Assembly: GCA_047495785.1 (NCBI GenBank)
Contig: JBLDXI010000032.1
Coordinates: 4,216,001-4,280,000, forward strand
From: Lepidodermella squamata
Lineage: Eukaryota; Gastrotricha
Reading direction: 5' to 3'
DNA length: 64,000 bases
Made by a program: the position numbers and the translations under genes. Positions 47,254 to 60,885 of this stretch are shown here, piece after piece. Numbering within the stretch: position 1 is the first letter of the stretch; each line of letters begins with the position of its first letter. The notes under the pieces are model-generated. The model saw only the letters and a list, made by a program, of their open reading frames with translations. It searched no databases and was not told the DNA's origin.

Positions 47254-50200
47254 ATGAAGGTTTTAAAATTTCACTTCGCGTTCATCTGCAGTGTTACGTT
47301 AATAAGCTTAATTCAGGTGACCTATTTTCGAAAATATTTGACCTGTCGACGCAATTTTCCGATTTTATAGGCGCAACCGAAAGCTTCATGCTTATTAGAA
47401 TGTCTAAATGTCGATGGTAACACGGAGTGTATAACGCAATCTTTGCGCTGTAATGGCTACCCGCAATGCGAGGACGAATCTGATGAAGTTGGCAGAAAAA
47501 ACTGAATTTTAGATTTCAATTAGGAGTTTTGCTTTTCAGAAAAACTGCACGTCATGCACAGTTGGTGGGTTCCTGTGCAAAAACAAGAAATGCGTCAAAA
47601 CAGCAAGTTCGAAGCCAGAACGTCAAGAAAATTGCGAATTCAGTGATTTTATTTTGATTTACAGATACGAGGTGCGACATGGCAGGTGAGTAGAACTTAT
47701 CTATAGAATATCACCCATCTTGAATCTTTGATTCAATCGAGATGATTGCGGCGATCTTTCTGACGAGGTAGAATTCACTTTCTCATCGAAATAATTTTTC
47801 TCAACATTATTCAATTAAGTACAACTGCACCTGCGCTTATTTTCAATTTAAATGCGCCAATACCCGATGCATTTTGAATGATAACAAATGTAACGGTGAT
47901 GATGATTGCGGCGATGGATCAGACGAAAGCCCAGCATTGTGCACGCCCTGTCCGCCTGATCGATTTCAATGCAAAGCTCGAGCCCGATGCATTTATTCAA
48001 GACAAAAATGCGACGGGCAACAGGTAGCTTCGAAGATCTTTCACAAGTTTTTAATAGGTAGCTGTCGATATTTCCAATTTTCAAGGACTGTGGGGATAAC
48101 AGCGACGAGACAGACTGCAGCAGGTACTCATAATTAGTTTTTCCGAGGGAGATCACTAATTTCTTTTATGGCCGTGTAAAGTTGCTCAGCGAAAGGTTTA
48201 TATCAATGTAAAAATGGAAACTGCACGGCGATGTATAACAAATGCGACGGAAAAAATGATTGCGGCGATTTTTCGGATGAGGGTAAAAAAATCTTCAAAA
48301 TTTCAATTGCTAAGAAAGCCTGTTCATTTGTAGGTTTCGCTGCTAATTGCACTTGTTTCAAGGACAGAAATTTTGCGTCAACCTTAACTGCGATGACAAC
48401 TACCCCTCGGAGTGATGATGTTTCGGTGGTGACCGCCTCGCCGAGATATGTAGACACGTCGGCTTTCGTTTGTCCCGTCTCTGGCATGTGCATTCATCAT
48501 GACCTAAAGGTCAGTCCATCTCTTTTACGCATCAATGAATCAATTAATTTTTTATCCAGTGCAACGGTATAAATGATTGCGGCGACGCTGAACCGGGTTC
48601 AGACGAAAAAGACTGCCCACCGTGCCCGGCTGATACGTTCATGTGCCGGCAAGCTTCTGACAACTCAAAGTTCAGGAGGTGCGCCCCGAACAAATTTTGG
48701 TGCGACGGCGAAGTCGACTGCGCAGATGGCATCGACGAGGCGAACTGCGCGAAAAATCTGACGTAATTAATGGTCGAATTCCTAGAAAAATGCGTGTCTT
48801 TAAAATGAGGTCATTATCATCAGGTGCCCACCAGGCCGATTTCGATGCGGCGGCGGGCTCTGCATCAACGATAATTTTCGATGCAATGGAATCGCTGGTG
48901 AGATGCCCAAGTTGTATCATGGGTGCCTTCTATAATTTTCATTGCCCAGATTGCCGTGATGAAAGCGATGAGAAGAACTGTACAACTTGCCCGAATGGTA
49001 AGTTCAAATGCGGCCAGTGGTGTTTGCCGAACAACTACGTCTGCGATGGCTTCCTGCGATGCCCGGATGGCAGCGACGAGAAAAACTGCTCAGCCTGCGC
49101 GAACGATCGGTTATTCCTGTGCAAGACGTCAAAAATATGCATCCTAAAGGCGCTTCGATGCAACGGTAAGGCTAACGAATGCGGCCCGAGTGATAACTCG
49201 GATGAAGAGGGATGCGCCGAAGACAAGAATGGATGTGCTCCGTCGATGTTTCGCTGCTCGAATGGCACATGTATCTGGCAGAACTTTCTCTGCGATGGTG
49301 TCAAGGGTACGTCTATATTAACTCATTCCTGCTACAGTAAGGTCGATTTTCATTCAATTTTTAGATTGCTTGGACGGCCGCGATGAACTCGGTTGCAGGA
49401 AATGCTCGAATTCACAATTTACATGCTCGAATGGCGAGTGCATCGATAGCGACTGCAAGTTTACCTCGTTCGTTAGATTTCGTTTCATCATTCAAACGCT
49501 CTCCCAGACCGTTGCGATGGCAAAAGAAACTGCCGAGATGGCAGCGACGAAATGGCTTGCACGACATGCCCTGATGTTGGAGCCGTTCGTGGCTTCAGGT
49601 GCAAAAATGGCGCCTGCCTCAACATGTACCAGCGATGTGACGGTTGGCCGAATTTTCGTAATACGTTCGCAATATTTGACCAGTAAATTCAGGCGTGAAG
49701 AATTGCCAAGACGGTAGCGATGAGGATGGGTGTTCTGGTCAGTGTCAGAGGGGCTTTTCGAAATGCGCTAATAGCTCTCGCTGTATTGATGATCGGCGAA
49801 TTTGTGACGGAGTTGACAATTGTGGTGACAACAGCGATGAGGTAGTGATATAGATTTTCAAGTTTTAAAGTACTCGAGCATGTTTTTTCATCAGTTGAAC
49901 TGTAAGGCCCAAAATGATTGCTCTGGTCTGTCTTCTGGTCCGATGGCTGGCCATCACGGCGGGGCATCGGATGCCGACTGGATATTTCAGTGCCCGTCTG
50001 GAAAATGCCTGGCAATTGACTTCCGGTGCAATGGGTTAGCTTATCAGCTCACCTCATCCTTCAATATGCCTTACATGTTAATAGGAAGAACGACTGCGGG
50101 GATGGGGCCGATGAGAGGAACTGCACGGAGTGTTCGGAAGATTCATTTCGGTGTAGGAACAACACGTGCATCCCGCTGTCACAGCGATGCGATGGCTTCA

Positions 50201-50988
50201 ACGATTGTCCCAACGGCGGTGACGAAGTCTCATGTCCTACGTCGTGCAGGGCCAATTCTTTCCAATGCAAAAGTGGCCAATGCGTTGCAAATCCGACAGA
50301 AATTATCTGCAATGGTAATCAGCCTTCTTTCGCGTTTTATCGACTAATACGATGATGATTCAGGGAAAGCTGATTGCCGCGATGGCAGCGACGAGGATGC
50401 AGCAACGACTTGCAAGGCGTGCACGACCGGGCTTCGGAGCCATCGATGCGGAAACGGGCAGTGCATATCGAAAAATTTGGTTTGCGATGGTGTGGCGCAT
50501 TGCGTTGATCGAAGCGACGAATCGAACTGCACAGCTTGCTCGCCTAGATCCTTCAACTGCGGCAACGGCACCTGCCTGCCGTATTCGAAAATTTGCGACG
50601 ACTGGGTCGACTGCCCCAATGGCGAGGATGAACGTTATTGCGGTATAGTTGATCATTGCAACCATAAGTTTAAGGTGATATCTCGCTCTTTTAGGCTGGT
50701 GTAAAAATGGTGGATATCGATGTCTGTTTTCACGACAATGTATACCCAGCGCGTTGGCCTGTGATGGCTACATGGATTGTACTGATTACAGTGACGAAAC
50801 TGACTGTGATCGCACATGCAAAGCTGGCACGGTCGGATGCGGTAGTTTCGACAGCGACTATTGCATCTTCAACAACATGCAATGCAACGGTAACTTGTAG
50901 CTTGAGTCCACCTTAATTTTTGCCGTAATACGCCCGTCTTCTAGGTTACAATGACTGCAGGTCTGGTATTGACGAGCAGCGCTGTTGA
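47254..50988 (+). CDS. Secreted protein of about 21 LDL-receptor class A repeats
   Basis: Model of 20 exons: 47254-47316, 47371-47487, 47540-47606, 47665-47685, 47742-47767, 47820-48023, 48086-48123, 48182-48282, 48334-48509, 48560-48762, 48824-48897, 48950-49306, 49365-49448, 49508-49642, 49693-49841, 49895-50034, 50085-50314, 50364-50642, 50695-50889, 50945-50988 (2703 nt, 900 aa). The signal peptide starts [18 protein letters not shown] count 21 LDLa modules, each with six cysteines and mostly the calcium-site ending DCGDxSDE; no EGF, beta-propeller or membrane segment is present. It is therefore a soluble repeat protein, not an LDL receptor. Many introns split modules at CDG/xDC or SDE/xNC. 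Intron 49449-49507 must use a GC donor. Repeats 6 and 15 carry long inserts. Ligand unknown; lipoprotein or protease binding are options. Confidence 0.85.
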
Positions 50989-51120
50989 ACATCCTTGATA
51001 AACCAAGGCAATGAAGTAAATGATTATCTATTTATGCTAATGGAAGGCTTTAAAAGCGTTTCATTAGAAATACAATTTGCTCTCTTACTAATCATTAAAT
51101 AACTGAGAGTTTCGCGATAT

Positions 51121-51126
51121 TTTATT
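51121..51126 (-). terminator. Poly(A) signal of synthetase gene 2
   Basis: AATAAA on the minus strand, 85 nt after the stop codon. A plus-strand AATAAA at 51166-51171 could serve the convergent LDLa gene, giving overlapping 3' ends. Confidence 0.5.
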
Positions 51127-51210
51127 ATCAAAGTTATTGTTTCCAACTTCGCTTTGGAGGTCAAAAATAAAGCTGCTAAAAACAGTGTGCCAATTATCGT
51201 TATCTACTAA

Positions 51211-53638
51211 TCATTTTGCCCCGGCAGCTTCGGCGCCAATCATAGGACCCGCGCGGTACAACGCATCAATCTTTTCCTTGAAAAATTTCCTCAACTCAGG
51301 CCGTTTGTTTTTCATCGTCGGCGTCAGTAGGCCGTTTTCGACGGTGAAAGGCTCCATCGCCAGGCCGATTGCTTTCACCTGTTCGAGCGAGTTCAGTTTG
51401 TTCTCCTTCCCAACAGCCGTCATTGCGTCGAGAATCGCCTTGACGAAGTCTGGCCGATTTGGCAGTTCAAGCAAGGAGATTCCTTTTTCAGCTGCATAGG
51501 CCGCCGCCATTGTGGGCTCAGGCACAACAATGCCAACAGTAAAAGACTAAAAATTCGAGACTTGAAATGTGTAATTAATTTAAAAAATTAGGCCTTACCT
51601 CGATGCTGTTACCATCGACAAAGACTTGAAGCACTTTCGGGCACATGGCATACACGTTTTCTATCTTCTCTGGAGCAATGTATTCGCCCTGAGCCAGCTT
51701 GAAAATGTTCTTCTTCCGATCGATAATTTTCAAAGCGCCGTCCTCAAGAAACTGCCCGATATCGCCGGTGTGGAGCCATCCCTCGGAGTCTAGCGCCTCT
51801 GCCGTTTTGTCCGGCTGCTTGTAGTACTGGACCATGACGTTTGCACCCTTAATACAGACCTCGCCCTTGCCCTCGCGAACGTAGTAACCACATTCAGGTA
51901 CGTCGGCCAGCTTCACGTAGTTGCAAGGTAATGGATGGCCAACATTTCCACCAAATGGACCGATAGCTACAGTTGAAGCGGCAGAGCTTTCAGTCTGACC
52001 GTAACCCTCCATAATCTAGGATGATTGCTGAATCTATGAAGTCGCTGCAGGATTTTGAATGAAACTTACCAGACAGCCGAAGACGACTCGGCAGAATTCG
52101 AGAACTTCATTCGAAACCGGAGCAGAGCCGACGGACATGAACCAAACTCGCCCACCGAGGGAAGCTTGAACCTTTTTGAAAACCAATGTGTCCCAAATCG
52201 AGCTGCGAGTTATAACGCCTCGCATCATAGCTTCTTTCTTCTTTTGGTACGCGAACCAGAACAATTTCGACTTGAACTTGCTTTTCTCAAGTTCTCCGAC
52301 GACTTTCGAGTATACTCGGTTCATCAAGCGAGGGACCACTAGAATTAGAAACATGAGATGCTGTTAGCCAATACAATTCTGAAATACTTACTTGGAACAA
52401 AAGTTGGTTTCAAAATAGTTGCATCCTCCATAAGTTTCATGACATTTCCACCGAAAAACCCAGTCGAGGCACCTTTGTACATGAACCACAGAACACAAAG
52501 AAGGCCATAAGCGTGAGCAAGGGGTAGATAATGAAGACCAACATCGCTGCTCGTGAATCTCAGCCCAGAGCCGTAGTCGGCCCAAAACAGGCTGTCGATG
52601 CCGACTACGTTAGACACAATCGCTCGATGCAAGTGAACCACGCCTTTCGGATCGCCAGTTGTCCCAGACGTGTACATGATGACAAAAATATCTTGAGGCT
52701 TCGGCAGATCGAAAATTTCAGAATCACTCTTAATTGATGAGCTCCTAGCACTGGTCGCGGGTGCTTCCTCGGCTTCGAACGCCTCATTGGCTGTGCCTTC
52801 ATTCGACGGCTTCACGTCAACGGCAGACACGAACTTCTCGAGTGATATCAGCCTGATGCCATTTGTCTGAGCTAGGGTCAGTAGATCAGCATCAGGCTCC
52901 GAGAATGAAATCACAGTCTTGAGAACAGGAGTTTGCTTCGCGTTCGAGATAATTCGCTTCGCTGCAGCAGCCGAGTCAATGAAAATCAGGGACATTTCAG
53001 TCTGATTGACGATGTAGGTACAGCTTTCCGCTCCGAGCGTATCGTAAAGAGGAACAATCACTAGAGATCGAGCAGTCAGGGCGAGGGCAGTGATTACCCA
53101 GTCAGGCTTAGTCTGAGAGTACACGCCAACTTTATCCTGACGATTAAGGCCGAAGGTCGATAGGGCGATGGCGAGGCGACGAACCCGATTTTCAACACTC
53201 CGATAGCTGTGCCATTTGTAGACATTGCCATCTCTCCAGCCTAAACAATTTCCGCCCGAGGATATTTTCGCACCGTGTTGAAAAAGCATCCAAACTGTGT
53301 TGATTTCAGGCTTTTGTCGCGGCGTGTCGATCAACTTGCTCTCGTAGGGCTTGCAGTAAATGTTGCATCGAACTCCGTGTTCTTTTTCGTAAGACCCCCA
53401 TAAATCATAGATCGTCGATTTATACTGCGGGGATTTATTGGATTTCAAGCACCCAGAGCAGCCTTTTGAGAATTAGAATTATATCGATTCGCAAGGCGTG
53501 TTTAGGATGAAATGAAATACCTGTTGTTTCGTCTGAGTTTCCGGCCATTTTTTGAATGGCTTGGTAGACTAGCTTTTTGAATAAATGCTCTTCAAATAAC
53601 CATATAAATGACGCTTCTATCTGTTGTGCGAATGACAT
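51211..53638 (-). CDS. Long-chain acyl-CoA synthetase 2
   Basis: Five exons: 53638-53521, 53462-52392, 52338-52070, 52015-51599, 51546-51211 (2211 nt, 736 aa). It activates long-chain fatty acids to acyl-CoA via an acyl-AMP. The AMP-binding P-loop YTSGTTGDPKG lies near residue 302, EGYGQTE follows, and the family signature runs from GWLHTGDIG to IIDRKKN (near 584) and KLAQGEYIAPEKIE. All key motifs are intact. Length fits the ACSL family. The N-terminus (IEASFIWLFEEHLFKKLVYQ) is amphipathic rather than a clear membrane anchor. It is the tandem partner of the gene at 55160-57885, with a shared 269-nt exon. Confidence 0.88.
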
Positions 53639-55159
53639 CGCACATCTCGCTCGAACTATAGAAAAAGAGTCGATTTATATATTATTCAGGTACACAGTAT
53701 AGGCTGTATATAAAACACAGTATAAAAACCTGTATAAATGGCAAGATCGATATATTATTGAGCCTTAGTTATGATGCTCATGCGAGAGTATAAAAAATTC
53801 ACTCTAGGCAATGGATTTCGGCTCGCGTGCGTGCAGTTTTTTTTGTATGAAGACTTGAATGGTGTAATCCATTCACGTTGTAAAGGGCTGACCGCTACGC
53901 ATGATTTCACGCATGAATATATACTGCAGAATATGAAAAGCGACAATGTTCTAGGTTAAAGTTAAAAATCACGTGCGGGGTTTAAAATCGATCAAAAGCT
54001 GCGCGATTTTTCTTTAAGGTGCATATTCTGCTGAAAGAAAGGATGTGTAATGAGCGAGAAATTATTCGCAGCAAGATAGAAATAGTGAATGTTCACACGT
54101 TAGATATATTTGAACGCCTGTCTGTCTGGAAGACGCTGCTGCTGCTGATGATGCTGCTATAGGCGTTCTCGGCCTCGCGCGATAAACAACAATAAACAAA
54201 TGGTGTACCCGCGTGGTGAATATAAGGCTCGAAGAATCCTCGCAGTCAACGCGATAACAAATTGAGTAGGGCCAGCCTTTCTCACTGTTTGATCAGCTCG
54301 CAATAAACATTTAGCTGCGGGCAGATGTATGCGTTCATTTATATAGCAACCACTCCATAGCTACCATTGTGTAACGCGAGCAGTAGAAACCTTCAGGTAG
54401 TATAACAGACGAGTTTTTTGCGGTGGGTTATCATTTTCCAACACACATCGGCGTAATAATATCCACGCAAAAAATCAAAAGGCCGAGTACAAAGTCCATC
54501 CTCCGGTAGTAGTAAAATGATATTTATCAAACACGTTTATCAAATATTTTTTTATTCGTGCAATCGTCATTCATCATTCAGAACAATAAGACGACTAAAA
54601 TGTGCCAGCTTTTTTTCCTCGATTCAATAATTTGATTTCTCCGGTCGACTTGCCCCGGCCAGTCAGAAAAGTCGCTACGCAGTACTAGAATTAAAACATT
54701 CACTTTACATATTACTAGCCTCGGTATGTATCGATGTCAATAAAGCAGCAGTTTTTAATGAATAAATTAACAGTCGTTGATATAATAAATTTTTAATAGT
54801 AAATAATAATAATAATAATAATTTAATCTCATTTTCGAAATAAAGCTGTCAATCGCGCTATTTACACAGATGAGGAAGAACTTCGGCAGAAAAGATACTG
54901 GCAAGACTTTTTTTATAATTTCGGCGTGTCATTAAAAATGATGTTGGTCATCGCTGAGCTCATCGGCTGTAAAATGAGCATTTCATTGTGTTGTTTCCAT
55001 AATAAAAAGAAACGGAAATAAGCCGAGAACGCGCGAGATTTTTTTTAAGAAGCTGACACGTAAAAATAAGACACAGAAGTTTTACAAGTGACGTGTTGAA
55101 ACGGCTCGCTGAAACCGGGATGATGACAAGTTGCCTGGTGCGGCGGACTGCAACGGCGC
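53639..55159. other. Intergenic region between synthetase genes
   Basis: About 1.5 kb. A TATATAAA on the minus strand at 53674-53681 lies 36 nt before the synthetase 2 start. An AAT microsatellite lies at 54802-54822 and a GCT/GAT repeat near 54135-54160. No convincing gene; a 62-codon plus-strand frame at 53771 has no domain. Confidence 0.5.
54802..54822. repeat. AAT trinucleotide microsatellite
   Basis: Seven perfect AAT units in noncoding DNA. Confidence 0.8.
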
Positions 55160-57885
55160 TCAGCTGGTTTTCGGCGCCGGTGACATCGCCCCGGGCGACG
55201 CTATCCCAGTTCCATCGCCGCCGCCAACCATCGGCCCGGCTGCGTATAGAGCCGCGATCTGGTCTTTGAACGTCTTCCGCAATTCCGGCCGTTTGTTTTT
55301 CAGAGTTGGCGTAATAAGGCCGTTTTCCACCGAAAACGGCTCCATCGTCAGGCAAATTGATTTAACCTGCTCGAGCGAGTTCAGCTTATTCTCCTTCCCA
55401 ACCGCCAGTATCGCCTCGAGTATCAATTTGATGAAATCAGGATTTGAAGGCAAATCTTCGACCCTGACGCCTTTTTCTTTTGCCCAAGCTTCGGCCATTG
55501 TCGGCTCTGGGACGATAACGGCGACCGTGTACGACTCGAGGCTGCTGCCGTCGACGAACGACTGCATGACACGCGGGCACATGGCGTAGACGTTTTCGAT
55601 TTTCTCCGGCGCGATGTATTCACCCTGCGCCAGCTTGAAGATGTTCTTCTTCCGGTCGATGATTTTCAGCGAGCCGTCCGGCAGCCACATGCCAACATCG
55701 CCCGTGTGCAGCCACTTGTCTTCGTCAACGGCCTCTGCGGTTTTGTCCGGCTGGTTGTAATAGTATTGCATGACGTTCGGGCCTTTGACGCACACCTCGC
55801 CCTTGCCGTCTTTCACGAAATAACCGGCATCAGGCACGTCAGCCAGCTTGACGTGATTGCACGGCAACGGATGGCCGACATTGCCACCAACTGGTCCGAT
55901 GGCGAAGTTACAAACGGCAGCACATTCAGTCTGGCCGTAACCCTCGACGATCTATTAGAGAAAATTGATATTGATAAATCGACTGAGATGAGTCGGACTT
56001 ACGAATGCACCGAAGACGATACGCCACCATTCAAGGACCTCGGCGGCTACAGGCGCTGAACCGACTGTGATGAGCCACACCCGGCCGCCGAGGAAGGCCT
56101 GAATTTTCTTAAATATAAGCTTGTCCCAGAACGTAGTGCGGGTGATAACGCCATTAAAAAGCAGCGCTTTCTTCTTAGCATAACCCTTATTGAAAAGGGA
56201 CATTTTCAGGCCACTTTTCTGCAACTCGCCCATGACTCTCGAATAAACTCGGTTCATCAATCGCGGCACCACTGTAAGATACAAATTATTAAAATAGTTT
56301 GGAACAAAATTGGAGCTATAAGACTCACTTGGCATGTATGTCGGTTTCAGAATAGCCGCATCCTCCATGATCTTGAGCACATTGCCGCCGAAGAAGCCTA
56401 TCGACGCGCCTTTGTACATGAACCATGTAGTGACAACCATTCCGTAGGCATGTGCCATCGGCAAATAGTGCAAGCAGACGTCGTTTTTAGTGAACTGTAA
56501 ATTCGGGCCAAGGTCCTGCCTGAAGACATATTCGACGGCAATAACGTTTGACAACAACGCGCGATGCGAGTGAACGACGCCTTTCGGATCTCCGGTTGTT
56601 CCTGATGTGTACATGATAACGAAGATGTCATCTGGCGACGGCGGGTCGAACACCTCGGCATCGCTGGGTTCGGGTGATTTCGACGCCATGGGGATGCTCT
56701 GATTCGAAGCGCCTGCTGATTTTTCACCCTCGAACGCTGCGTTTTCCGCACCCTCCTTCACATCCGATTTCTTTTCGACAGTCGAGGTGAAAGCTTCAAC
56801 AGAAATAAGGTGGACGTGATGCGACTTGGCCTTGGCTATCAACTCGGCATCGGGCTCGACGAAACTAATGACAGTTTGAAGGCATGGCGTCTTTTCGGCG
56901 TTGTCAATAATGCGCTTCGCAGCCGCCGCCGAGTCGACGAAAATAGTCGACATTTCAACCTGGTTGATGATGTAATTGCAGCTTTCAGCGCCGAGTGTGT
57001 CATACAGCGGCACAATGGCGAGGCTGCGCGAAGTCACCGCAAACATAGTGATAACCCAGTCTGGCTTAGTTTGAGAATAAATTCCGACTTTTGCCTGGCG
57101 CTCAAGGTTCAAGGATTTGAGGGCGTTGGCCAGGCGACGAATGCGCCGGGCAACCTCGTCGTAGGAGTGCCATTTGTAAGCGTCGCCATCACGCCAGCCT
57201 AAGCAATTGCCCTTTGGCGAGATGGCATGACCGCTTTCGAAGGCAGCCCAAATTGTGTTCATATTGGGCGACTCTGGCGGAACTTCAACAAATTCGCCAT
57301 TTTTGCATATCGAGCTGCACCGCACCCCAGGGCTGATTTCATACGATGACCACTTTTCGTATAATGTGCCGGCTTTAGTCGGGCCGTCCAGTGCGGCTTC
57401 GGGCTTTTTCCGCTTGAAGCAGTGGCCCATTTGCGAGGCGAAACTCTGCTTTTTACGCGGCGGTGGCGCTTGCTCTTGTTGTGGCTGAGGCGAAGCCGCC
57501 GAAGTAGCAGGCTGAGGCGACGCCGCCGAAGTAGCCGGTTGAGGCGAAGCTGCGTGCTGGGGCGGCGGAGATTTAGCATCTGGTGGTGGTGGGCTAACTG
57601 GTTGCGGACTCGTTGGTGGTGGATTGGGTGGTGGCGAGTGGTGCTGAGCCGGCTCGGGTGAAGCTGGGTGCGAAACTTCAACTTTAACCTCATTCTCGTG
57701 GACGGGTTCGCCGATTGACTCGTGCACCTCTTCGCGCTTTTCTTCGGGCGAATCGGCCTAAATTTCAGAAAATCAAATAATTATAAAATCGAGAAAGGCG
57801 GTAGCGAATGCCAAATAAGTAATTATTAAGGCAATTATTTTGAGATTATGCCGCAAGCAATCAATTAAAATTGATGACTTACCAT
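55160..57885 (-). CDS. Long-chain acyl-CoA synthetase 3 with proline-rich N-terminus
   Basis: Four coding exons: 57885-57883 (the start codon alone), 57757-56329, 56271-56003, 55951-55160 (2493 nt, 830 aa). The ATG sits directly before a GTAAGT donor, and exon 2 continues ADSPEEKREEV in frame. Residues about 25-95 are a low-complexity proline/serine region with a repeated unit (AASPQPATS). The catalytic part is intact: YTSGTTGDPKG near 390, EGYGQTE, GWLHTGDVG, IIDRKKN near 666, AQGEYIAPEKIE. Compared with synthetase 2 it lacks the last intron and has a longer tail (GGGDGTG...). The disordered N-terminus is not typical of the family and may control location or partners. Confidence 0.88.
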
Positions 57886-60885
57886 ATTATCTGCGTTTGT
57901 CGATGACCTTCAACTCCGAAATCGGTAAGGCGGGATAATCACAGAGTTTAATCAAACAAAATGGAAAACAATCTATAACATAAAGTAAAAAATTTTACAG
58001 CTATCGGTATTTTCTTTTCGAAAAAAAGCGAGAAAATATTGGCGCTTTACCTACTTGGGTCGAGAGTTCTGCAAATTATTACTACGTTTGTGTTCTTAGC
58101 CGCACGCGCGCACACGCCACCTTTCAGGTAATGCAGAAGAACTCCTGTACAGCCTAGCATATAACGAAGAAAATCCCGCTGCCGTGCAGTTTTTTCTAGC
58201 TTGTAATATTAGTATGACCACCAGCAGCAGATTAACACATGTTGGTGACATTGACATGCTGAAATGTAACGTACCGGAGAAAAATACACGTCTCGGGCTA
58301 TTATCATTTTTACCACTGCTATAATATGCACCTGGTCGGTGTCGCGTGTGATATCTGACGCGTTACGCCTCGCGACCGTTATTTACGGGCTGGACACGGC
58401 GCCGCTGCGCTCGGTAAAACTCGCAGGTGATTCACTATGCGGTTTATTAACCCTAATAATTGCTACTCGTTGGGCGCGAAAAAAACGCCTCAATCAACAC
58501 GCCGGCGCACTTTTGTCCCCGCGCCCCATCGCAAGGGTCATCGGCAGTATTTTTCGAGCAAACATCTACTGGCGAGCTAAAAGCCGGACGAAGGTGTGAA
58601 GCGACTTGACGCTCGGGGTGCAGATTAGTTTTGGTTTAATAAAACAACGCGATGCGCTCGTGACTGAATTGCTACTATCAAACCGAGGGCACTCAGCGTG
58701 ATGATGATAATAAGAGAATAAATCTAAAACTCACAAAAACTTGTCTCTTTCTCTAAAATAATTACTTGGGCAAAGGATTGCGGTTACGTGTTGGGGCAAG
58801 TATTGAAAACAAGTTTTGTAAGTAATTAAAAATAAAGCTCAGTCATAATAGTTCCGGTTCCACCATCTCGCGGTGATGTGAATTCTCATGTCAGCAGAAA
58901 AATTGAGGAAAGAACCGCATAAATTATGGCGCGATAGCGATTGCTCGCCAGACGCCTTTTTGAATATGAGCTATTCTAAAAAATTCTGGCTCGCGCATGA
59001 TCTATCTTCGCGATAGAACGAATGAAAAAAAACCGCTCGTACTCTAATAAGCTGAAAACAAAAATAAAACAAATACGAAAGTATCAAGGAGAATGACGAA
59101 AAAACCCGATTCTCGAGACGACCGTTATGAAAGAAGCCACTTGGTCGTCGAGTCTAATGAAGTCTTGAATTAATCGTGAATACGTGTGCCGCGTAACGTG
59201 TATTATAAATAACTCATCGAAATACCTATATTAATAAAATAATAAAGGAAAGTAGCATGACGGTGCAGGAATTTCACGACACGGCAGCGGCGCAAGTTAA
59301 ACCGATTGTCTGTGGTGAAAGTGACTTGAAAGAAATATCATTGCTACCACCTATTAGCCGCGCAAAAACGCCGTCGCAAGTGACCATCGCGTTGTGGCGT
59401 CGCCGATGATGATAGTCGCAGAGATAAAGCGGTACAGGAATCCATGTATGGCGAGTAATTCCAACAGTAATAATGGTAATATTAGTGTAAACAGCTTCTT
59501 TTCGTCGTCGTCGTCGTCGCTTTCACTCATGCGATGCTTTTACGACTTGTTGTCGTTTAGGCAATACAACGGCTATATACAATAATTGTCATTCACAAAC
59601 AGCAGCGAGGGGTCGCAAGTCACTACTACGCACAGGCGTAATCGGCTAAAATAATGCCGCATGCCACGTTATAATACCCATAATACCATCCATCCATCCA
59701 TCCATACCTGGCCGCTGCCGTGTGCGTTTTTGTTTATTGCACAGGCCCTCTGTAACACACCGCTCGCTCGCTCGCTCGACCAGACGTCGCGCGGCGACAA
59801 CGATGGCGACAATAATAGAACGCACTTGCCGTGACCTCGCTTTTTATACGCGAGGCCGAAAATGACAGATTATAGCTAGCTGTGGCAAGCTGCGAGTTGC
59901 CGAGAGAGCGTGCCGTGATGAACAAGCGCGCTGAGTTACTCACCGGTGACGCTTTCCAGCAAATGTACTACGCGCTGAGCCTACCCGGTCGTTATATTTA
60001 CCTAACAAAAATACCATCACGGCAGCAGCGCGTTTTCTTATGGAGGTAGTGAAACGAGACCGCGAAAACAGTCATACTTGCCAAGTATTAGGCGCTGATG
60101 TTGTTGTGCGAGGAGCTACCTATAGTCGGTATTAGTAATCGTCTTATTACTCGAAGTAGCCGTGCGTGTCGGCGTGTGCCAGCGCTCTTTCTGCGTTACG
60201 CGCGGCAGGGATGTTAGCTAGCTACTCATTCACGATGAGGTACGAGAATTCTACACTCCGTGACAACTTAACACTGTTCACTTTCTAGCCTCCTTGACAG
60301 CAGCGCTCTGTGTTTATCTAAACAGTGACGAAAACAAAATGCGCTCTTTTAACATTGAAGAACGAAGAACATGATGTTTGAACTGAAAAACTTGAAGAAA
60401 AGCAGGTTCTTACCATTTTTACAGTTAGCAAGATTTTTGATAGCTTGCGATCGGGTAACTACAAAAATTATTCGGTTTCAAGTGATTTGATATTGATGAA
60501 TCAAAAGCAAAATCTTGGAAATTGTTCGAGCTCTGGCAGTTAAACTTCATCATTACCGAATCGGTGCAAATGTTCGAAAGTTCGGAAAATTGGTTGCGGG
60601 AAATATTTCCTAGGGTATAACCTGGAGAAGCTCAGACGATCGCATATTTTTGCCCAGGTAATACTGTTAGCGTACATCGAAACTAATTTTATTCAAGCAA
60701 TTAATGTGAATTTCGCCAAATATGAACTTCAATAGGCTGAAAGTTATAGACAAAAATCGATAATTTTCAACACGGACAATGTTTCTGACGCTATGCACTA
60801 CTCAAGAAAGAGCTCATAAAAAATTGATAATTTGCCGCTATTTTGAATTGAACTTTCATTTTTTGGACTTCTGCATATCAGCTTT
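57886..60885. other. Gene-poor 3-kb stretch
   Basis: No open frame with a domain, signal peptide or splice support. It contains 5' UTR and promoter sequence of synthetase 3 and several simple repeats: TCG units at 59502-59519, CCAT units at 59686-59705 and CGCT units at 59761-59778. It may hold regulatory DNA or noncoding transcripts that cannot be recognised by eye. Confidence 0.5.
59686..59778. repeat. Cluster of tetranucleotide repeats
   Basis: Five CCAT units (59686-59705) and, 55 bp on, four CGCT units followed by CG (59761-59778). Noncoding. Confidence 0.7.

Noticed and set aside
53771-53959. 62-codon plus-strand frame near the synthetase 2 promoter
   Set aside because: Overlaps an antisense open frame in the same segment and has no domain.
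59394-59585. Serine-rich 63-codon plus-strand frame
   Set aside because: The serine run is a TCG microsatellite; no signal peptide or domain.
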